A DNA stretch of 36,717 nucleotides. Source: an uncultured Colwellia sp. Lineage in GTDB: Bacteria; Pseudomonadota; Gammaproteobacteria; Enterobacterales; Alteromonadaceae. How positions within the stretch are numbered: position 1 is the stretch's first letter; every line of letters starts with the position of its first letter. Shown piece after piece: positions 31,719 to 36,717 of this stretch. The notes under the pieces are model-generated. The model made no database searches. It was not told the DNA's origin and worked only from the letters and a program-made list of their open reading frames with translations. The translations under genes and the position numbers were made by a program. The stretch is from positions 1 through 36,717 of the forward strand of contig CAJXUN010000046.1 in the NCBI GenBank assembly GCA_913061475.1, read 5' to 3'.

Positions 31719-32609
31719 ATGTATCCATTAAATTATATTGAACCGGTATTTCGTCCGCCCAGTGAATGGAAAAGCCTAATATTACAAGTCACTAACGGTT
31801 GTTCTTGGAATAAATGCACTTTCTGCGATATGTATACCAATGACAATAAAAAATTTAAACCGAAGAAACCTGAGTTGATAGAACAAGAGCTGCTCACTAT
31901 AGTGGCTTCGAAACTGCCGGTTGGTAGGGTGTTTTTAGCTGATGGCGATGCCATGATGCTGCCATTTAATCGTTTGAAAGAAATTCTATTACTGATCAAA
32001 AAGCATTTACCACAAGTGACTCGCGTATCGAGTTATTGTTTACCGCGAAACTTAGGCAACAAAACGGTTGAGCAATTAGCCGAGCTTAAAACCTTAGGCT
32101 TAACATTAATGTATATCGGTTGTGAAAGTGGTGACGACGAAGTGTTAGCCTTGATTGAAAAAGGTGAAAGTTATCAAAGCTCTTTAACCGCACTCAATAA
32201 AATAAAACAAGCGGGTATAAAATCATCAGTAATGATTTTAAATGGTCTCGGTGGACCTGAGCTTTCACAGCAACATGCGATAAATTCCGCCAAGTTAATG
32301 AATGCTGCACAACCTGACTTTCTGTCAACGTTGGTGGTGTCATTTCCATTAGGCGAAGCGCGCTTTGCCAAGAATTTCAATGGCCGTTTTCGGCAGTTAA
32401 ATCAGCAAGAATTATTTCAAGAAATGGCGACGTTGTTAATCACATTAAACTTGGATAAAACCATTTTTCGCTCTGATCACGCGTCAAATTATCTCGTGCT
32501 AAAAGGTGTTTTAGGTAAAGATAAGCAAGTGTTACTCGACAAAGTGAATATGGCTATCACTCAACCACAAACAATTGCGCTTAGGCAAGAGTGGCAAAGG
32601 GGTCTGTGA
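31719..32609 (+). CDS. Radical SAM protein
   Basis: This 296-residue protein has the iron-sulfur motif in NGCSWNKCTFCDMY (about 26-39): Cys28, Cys33 and Cys36, a CX4CX2C spacing instead of the usual CX3CX2C. I recall this in a subfamily of B12-independent radical SAM proteins of the COG1032 type. VFLADGDAMML (about 68-78) and LTLMYIGCESGDDEVL (about 127-142) are typical SAM-binding strand regions. The start at 31719 is chosen because the family begins near MYPLNYIEPVFRPPSEW and longer reading frames run through the terminator and the lipoprotein gene. The reaction is unknown. Confidence 0.87.
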   Translation: MYPLNYIEPVFRPPSEWKSLILQVTNGCSWNKCTFCDMYTNDNKKFKPKKPELIEQELLTIVASKLPVGRVFLADGDAMMLPFNRLKEILLLIKKHLPQVTRVSSYCLPRNLGNKTVEQLAELKTLGLTLMYIGCESGDDEVLALIEKGESYQSSLTALNKIKQAGIKSSVMILNGLGGPELSQQHAINSAKLMNAAQPDFLSTLVVSFPLGEARFAKNFNGRFRQLNQQELFQEMATLLITLNLDKTIFRSDHASNYLVLKGVLGKDKQVLLDKVNMAITQPQTIALRQEWQRGL

Positions 32610-32643
32610 ATTTTAATATGATAATAAGTGACGTTAATAATGA

Positions 32644-33384
32644 TCACGCGTTACTTTTTTCTTCAATTATTTTTAACATTTTAGACTCAGACAGCAGTAA
32701 AAATATGACCGCAGATAATATTGATGAAGCGAATATCATGCACATCACGATGATTTGATATCTAGCCGCAATTAAGGGTGAAACACCTGATAATATTTGC
32801 CCGGTCATCATGCCAGGAATTGACACAAGACCAACTGCAAATAAAGAATTAATCACCGGGATAGTCGCCGCATTAAGCGCATGTTTTCGTGCGAGTGCAT
32901 AGGGTGTCTTATTGTCAATTTCAGAAAATATTCGCTCAGCACTTAAACTAATACTATTCATTGCTGTGGCGAATATCATGCCCGCCAAAGGAATAATCAC
33001 TTGTGGTTGATACCAAGGTGTTATCGATAATGCGCCTTGGCTGATGACAAATAGCGTAAAGCCACCACCACATAATATGGCAATAAAACCGTGTTTAAAT
33101 AGCACTAAACGATATTCATTTAATGTACGAAGCGCGATCCAGCAAGAAATACTGACCATAGCCAATAAAATAACGGCAATTAGCCCCGCATTATCAGAAT
33201 AAAAAATATAGCTCAGCACATAGCCAATGAGTAATAACTGCACCAGCATGCGTGAAAGGGCATAACTGGCTTGTTTTACATTTAATGACCATAAATATAA
33301 AAAAACCATTGCGATAAGCACAGGGATAAAAGCAATAGAAAGGTCAGCTAAGCTGATTATTTGCAGCGTTTCATTCATCGGCAT
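32644..33384 (-). CDS. fetB: FetB-like iron export permease (UPF0014)
   Basis: This 246-residue membrane protein has about seven helices and the UPF0014 pattern: LARKHALNAATIPVINSLFAVGLVSIPGMMTGQILSGVSPLIAARYQI region (about 167-214) with its PGMMTGQILSG core. In E. coli FetB pairs with the ATPase FetA to export iron under oxidative stress. No fetA is next to it in this window, so the partner is missing or elsewhere. It is convergent with the radical SAM gene. ATG 33384 and ATG 33378 (third codon) are both possible starts. Confidence 0.85.
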   Translation of the reverse strand: MPMNETLQIISLADLSIAFIPVLIAMVFLYLWSLNVKQASYALSRMLVQLLLIGYVLSYIFYSDNAGLIAVILLAMVSISCWIALRTLNEYRLVLFKHGFIAILCGGGFTLFVISQGALSITPWYQPQVIIPLAGMIFATAMNSISLSAERIFSEIDNKTPYALARKHALNAATIPVINSLFAVGLVSIPGMMTGQILSGVSPLIAARYQIIVMCMIFASSILSAVIFLLLSESKMLKIIEEKSNA

Positions 33385-33587
33385 TGATAGATATGATATA
33401 AAAGAAAGCTATTATTTATTATTTTTGTCACCGGGTACAGAGCCTAAAGCAACATCGTCTTTAAATAGCGTAACTATTTGCTCTACGCAAAAATATTTAC
33501 CTAATAAACTAATTATATTCACTTTGCAGGTAAGCATAGTGTATAAACAGTCTGTTAAAAAAACCTAGCTAATACAAGGATCACTTA

Positions 33588-34283
33588 GTGAATAAAATGG
33601 TTAAAAATTCAATGTCGTTATTACTGATGATCATAGGTTTATTTGCCTCATTTTCATCATTAGCGCACGGTGTAGACGAGACAACAAAGCAATTTTTAGA
33701 GGCCAACCAAGGCGCAGCTATATTTCCGTTTATTTATATTGGCGCTAAACACATGGTAACCGGCTACGATCACTTGTTGTTTCTTGTCGGTGTGGTGTTT
33801 TTTTTGTTTCGTAGCAAAGATGTCATCCTCTACGTTAGCTTATTCACCTTAGGCCACAGTGTAACCTTACTCTACGGCGTATTTAGCCAAATCAACATCA
33901 ACCCTTATATTATCGACGCCATTATTGGCTTGTCAGTAGTATATAAAGGTTTTGATAATTTAGGTGGCTTCAAGCGACTATTTAATTACCAGCCCAATAC
34001 TAAAATTGCGGTAATGATTTTTGGTTTGTTTCATGGCTTTGGCTTAGCCACTAAAATACAAGAGTTTCAATTACCCAGTGACGGATTAGTCAGCAATATT
34101 ATTGCATTCAACGTTGGTGTTGAAATAGGCCAGTTCTTAACGTTGGCTATGGTGTTAATTATTTTAAGTTTTTGGCGCAGGCATCTTAGCTACTTGCACT
34201 TTGCGACGATTACCAATACCGCGTTAATGAGCGCAGGTTTTATGCTGATGGGGTTACAACTGACCGGCTATTTTATAACTTAA
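33588..34283 (+). CDS. HupE/UreJ-family membrane protein
   Basis: This 231-residue protein has a signal-like first helix (about 7-26) then about six helices. The HupE/UreJ-2 marks are HMVTGYDHLLFLVGVVFFL (about 55-73), LFTLGHSVTLL (about 85-95) and FGLFHGFGLA (about 145-154), with conserved His and Asp residues suited to metal binding. Relatives are linked to nickel or cobalt uptake. GTG 33588 has AAGGA eight bases upstream; ATG 33597 is the alternative. It is followed by a membrane-anchored periplasmic protein after 84 bases, a common pairing. Confidence 0.87.
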   Translation: MNKMVKNSMSLLLMIIGLFASFSSLAHGVDETTKQFLEANQGAAIFPFIYIGAKHMVTGYDHLLFLVGVVFFLFRSKDVILYVSLFTLGHSVTLLYGVFSQININPYIIDAIIGLSVVYKGFDNLGGFKRLFNYQPNTKIAVMIFGLFHGFGLATKIQEFQLPSDGLVSNIIAFNVGVEIGQFLTLAMVLIILSFWRRHLSYLHFATITNTALMSAGFMLMGLQLTGYFIT

Positions 34284-34367
34284 TCGTATGACAGTTAAAT
34301 CAATGTCAGTAACGCTAACCGCAATAAATGCTTGAACCCTACATACAAAGAAAAAGCTGGATAAAAA

Positions 34368-34904
34368 ATGAATGAATTTAAAATACCTGTTCACACCACA
34401 CGCACATTAACTAAAGCGGGCATGATGGCGATTATAGTGGCCATTGTATTGCTTATTACCTGCATTTTGCCTGCAGAATACAATATTGATCCAACAGGTG
34501 TGGGTAAAGCATTAGGCTTAACCGCTATCGCACAAGCGTCAAAAACGTCACCTAGCTTGGTGGTTGAGCGCGGTCAACAAATCGACATATTACGTAGTGA
34601 CAGCATTGATATTATTATCCCTGCCGGCAAAGGCTTGGAGTATAAATTCTATATGAATAAATATGCTCACCTAACATATGAATGGGTAACTGATGGCGAC
34701 GAGCTTTATTTTGACTTTCACGGTGAGCCAGAAGGTGACACCACAGGCTATTTTGAAAGTTTTGCCATTACTACATCAAACAATATGAAAGGCTCATTAA
34801 CAACGCCTTTTAAAGGTGTTCACGGTTGGTATTGGAAAAACAAAAGCCAGCAACCGATTACCGTATCGTTAACAACGAAAGGCTTTTATACCATTAAGGG
34901 GTAA
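34368..34904 (+). CDS. Membrane-anchored periplasmic protein paired with HupE
   Basis: This 178-residue protein has one N-terminal membrane helix (about 17-36) and a periplasmic beta-rich domain with EYKFYMNKYAHLTYEWVTDG (about 85-104), YFDFHGEP and a GVHGWYWKN segment (about 149-157). It resembles the 'transmembrane anchor' proteins encoded after HupE/UreJ genes. The role is not known; metal handling is suggested only by its partner. A terminator follows at 34927. Confidence 0.8.
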   Translation: MNEFKIPVHTTRTLTKAGMMAIIVAIVLLITCILPAEYNIDPTGVGKALGLTAIAQASKTSPSLVVERGQQIDILRSDSIDIIIPAGKGLEYKFYMNKYAHLTYEWVTDGDELYFDFHGEPEGDTTGYFESFAITTSNNMKGSLTTPFKGVHGWYWKNKSQQPITVSLTTKGFYTIKG

Positions 34905-34926
34905 TTGCCCGAGTGTTAGCAAAAAT

Positions 34927-34965
34927 AAAGCCGTTAACAACATTATTGTTCGCGGCTTTTCTTTA
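34927..34965. terminator. Bidirectional rho-independent terminator
   Basis: AAAGCCG (34927-34933) and CGGCTTT (34953-34959) form the outer stem with an inner AACAA/TTGTT stem. T-rich sequence follows in the plus direction. It lies between the anchor protein gene and the convergent MATE gene. Confidence 0.8.
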
Positions 34966-34982
34966 ATTTTAACCTTGAGCAC

Positions 34983-36443
34983 TTAATTTTTTGTATCTTG
35001 TTGTGGTGCTGACGCTTGGTTAAATACATCACGACAATCATTAGCTTCTTGGCAATCAATGCGTTCGTTTAAACTCGGATCATGTACGGGTATTTCTTCA
35101 GCGTAAACACCTTTAGTACGCCATTTTCCGCTATTCCAGCGCTTGAATGCAATAATGCCGCGTATACATTCATCTAAACTTGTTGCTAACCAAATACCCA
35201 CTAAACCATAGGCATAATGAAGGCCTAATAGCCAAGCTAAGGGTAGTGCGATAAACCACATAAGTACAAAGCCAACAATCGACACATAACGCGCATCACC
35301 TGAAGCACGTAACGATGAACCAACGATCAAATTAAAACTTCGGCCAAATTCGCCCATGATTGCCACCAGTAATATCAGTTTACCCAGTGACCAAATATCG
35401 ACATTATCGGTAAATATCGCAAACAACTGATCCGAAAAAGCCAATAAAGTAAAAACAAAAAACATAGCACCGGCAATACCAAGCTTTAGGCCAAGTATCA
35501 GTTGCTTGTGCGCATCATCAAACCGTTTAGCACCAATATAATGAGCGACTTTAATTTGTACGCCAGAGCTGACCGCAAAACCGTAAAGAATAGCGGTAAA
35601 AAGCAAATTGAAGCTGTAAATACGGGTAGCTAACGCAAGTTCACCCATAGTAACGATCATCACGGTCATCAGTATTTGAGTTAATTGCCATGACATCGGC
35701 TCTAACACTGACGGCATCGATATTTTTAAAATAGGCGCGCTGTCTTTTTTAAACAATAACCAACGGCTAGGCAAAGCAATTTTGATCTTTAAATGCTTGA
35801 TAATAATCACCAAGGTAAAACATAAGCTAACCGCCCAAGCAATCACTGACGCATAAGCAACACCTTGCACACCTAAGGCAGGAAAACCAAACTTGCCATC
35901 AATTAATAGATAATTAAAAAGAATATTAACTATGGTCATCACGAACGTTGACCACATGTTCCAATGGGTTTTACCTTGAGAGGTTAATACCGCCGCAGCG
36001 GCAAATCTTATGGCTAATATCCATGTGCCCATGCCGATCGTTTTTAAATAGATACTTGCCATACTAGCCATATCATTATTTAACCCCATCCATTGTGCGA
36101 AAGTAGGGGCAAACGAAAACATCATAATGGTTAAAAACATACCGCCAGATAATAGAATTATAAACAAAGCGCCATAGGTTGTTGCGAGCTTTTTGTGATC
36201 GCCAGCACCAATGCGTTGTGAAGCAACACTGCTACCACCTTGGTGCAATGTACTATACAGCGCAAAAGCGATGCCTAATATCGGCATAACAGCACCGACA
36301 GAAGCAGCAGCCGAATCTGAAATACGACTTAAAAACCAAGCATCAGTAACGTTGATCATAAAAATAAAGAACAAATCGATAAAAATAGGCCACGTTAAAC
36401 TTAACAGGCTACGATCAGCCACAGATTGGTTGGTTTTAGGCAC
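34983..36443 (-). CDS. MATE-family multidrug/cation efflux protein
   Basis: This 486-residue protein has about twelve membrane helices and the MatE pattern: LTWPIFIDLFFIFMINVTDA (about 16-35), SDSAAASVGAVMP (about 42-54), GGSSVASQRIGAGDHKK (about 69-85) and the matching second-half repeat with GVQIKVAHYIGAKRFDDAHK. MATE proteins export drugs or metabolites against sodium or protons. The start is GTG 36443, closely preceded by AGGAGG. The 3' end adds about 45 polar residues. The sequence right of it (36444-36717) shows no gene. Confidence 0.93.
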   Translation of the reverse strand: MPKTNQSVADRSLLSLTWPIFIDLFFIFMINVTDAWFLSRISDSAAASVGAVMPILGIAFALYSTLHQGGSSVASQRIGAGDHKKLATTYGALFIILLSGGMFLTIMMFSFAPTFAQWMGLNNDMASMASIYLKTIGMGTWILAIRFAAAAVLTSQGKTHWNMWSTFVMTIVNILFNYLLIDGKFGFPALGVQGVAYASVIAWAVSLCFTLVIIIKHLKIKIALPSRWLLFKKDSAPILKISMPSVLEPMSWQLTQILMTVMIVTMGELALATRIYSFNLLFTAILYGFAVSSGVQIKVAHYIGAKRFDDAHKQLILGLKLGIAGAMFFVFTLLAFSDQLFAIFTDNVDIWSLGKLILLVAIMGEFGRSFNLIVGSSLRASGDARYVSIVGFVLMWFIALPLAWLLGLHYAYGLVGIWLATSLDECIRGIIAFKRWNSGKWRTKGVYAEEIPVHDPSLNERIDCQEANDCRDVFNQASAPQQDTKN

Positions 36444-36717
36444 AATACCTCCTGGAAAATATGCAGTTGCACAGTATAACAGTTCAATAACGAATTACTG
36501 ATAGTTACGATTGTTACAAATCGTACAGGTAAACCGTGGCTATAAACACAGCGAAAGGGCAGATATAAATAGATATTTGATGGTTTATTCAGCACTTAAT
36601 CAAAAAAAATAGATAAAATGCCAAATAAGCGCAATTAGCACTTTACAAAACCACGCACAGTATTTAATATTCGCCTCGTTCTGAAGCAGCAATGCTTTTT
36701 AACTTCAGGTGAGATGG

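Overview
This window looks like chromosome from an AT-rich marine gammaproteobacterium. Three things suggest Alteromonadales, perhaps Colwelliaceae (Colwellia/Thalassotalea-like): the yejM-yejL/yejK cluster next to pyrC, a chromosomal integron array, and a PEP-CTERM protein. The taxonomic placement is inference from gene content, not from a search.

Region 1 (1-3307) is the tail of a chromosomal integron. It holds five promoter-poor gene cassettes, all on the + strand, separated by closely related attC sites. The first few bases of each cassette are the reverse complement of the bases that open its own attC, as expected for cassettes excised as circles. Products are a PspC-domain protein, a possible DUF2489-like protein, a UPF0158-like protein, an unknown membrane-anchored protein and an S41 peptidase. 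The last attC is degenerate and is followed by an IS3-family transposase remnant.

Region 2 (3527-23593) is a 20.0 kb integrative island inserted in a tRNA-Pro(GGG) gene, bounded by perfect 64-bp direct repeats. The intact tRNA is at the right end. Both ends carry a pair of GTTAGCCA direct repeats 11 bp apart, probably integrase arm sites. The left third is a replication/packaging core: tyrosine integrase, AlpA-like regulator, TOPRIM primase-like protein, RepA-like AAA ATPase and terminase small subunit. There are no capsid or tail genes. This is the gene logic of a phage satellite (PICI-like). Two striking repeat regions accompany it: three 17-bp GTCCCG palindromes plus a half site upstream of alpA, and a cluster of TACCC/GGGTA motifs between the ATPase and terS.

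The right two thirds of the island are cargo: a PEP-CTERM protein, two small minus-strand genes, a complete type I restriction-modification system (hsdRMS), a Zorya-like operon (MotA-like zorA, OmpA/MotB-like zorB, HNH nuclease), a DUF6988-like protein, and a LexA-controlled umuDC pair. The island therefore appears to combine a mobile phage-parasite core with two anti-phage systems and an SOS mutagenesis module.

Region 3 (23608-36717) is ordinary chromosome: yejM and yejL (minus), yejK, pyrC, a PTPS/QueD-like protein, an M23 peptidase, a periplasmic solute-binding protein, small membrane proteins, a 52-residue DUF3012 lipoprotein (31421-31579), a radical SAM protein, a FetB-like permease, a HupE/UreJ-type membrane protein with an anchor protein, and a MATE exporter.
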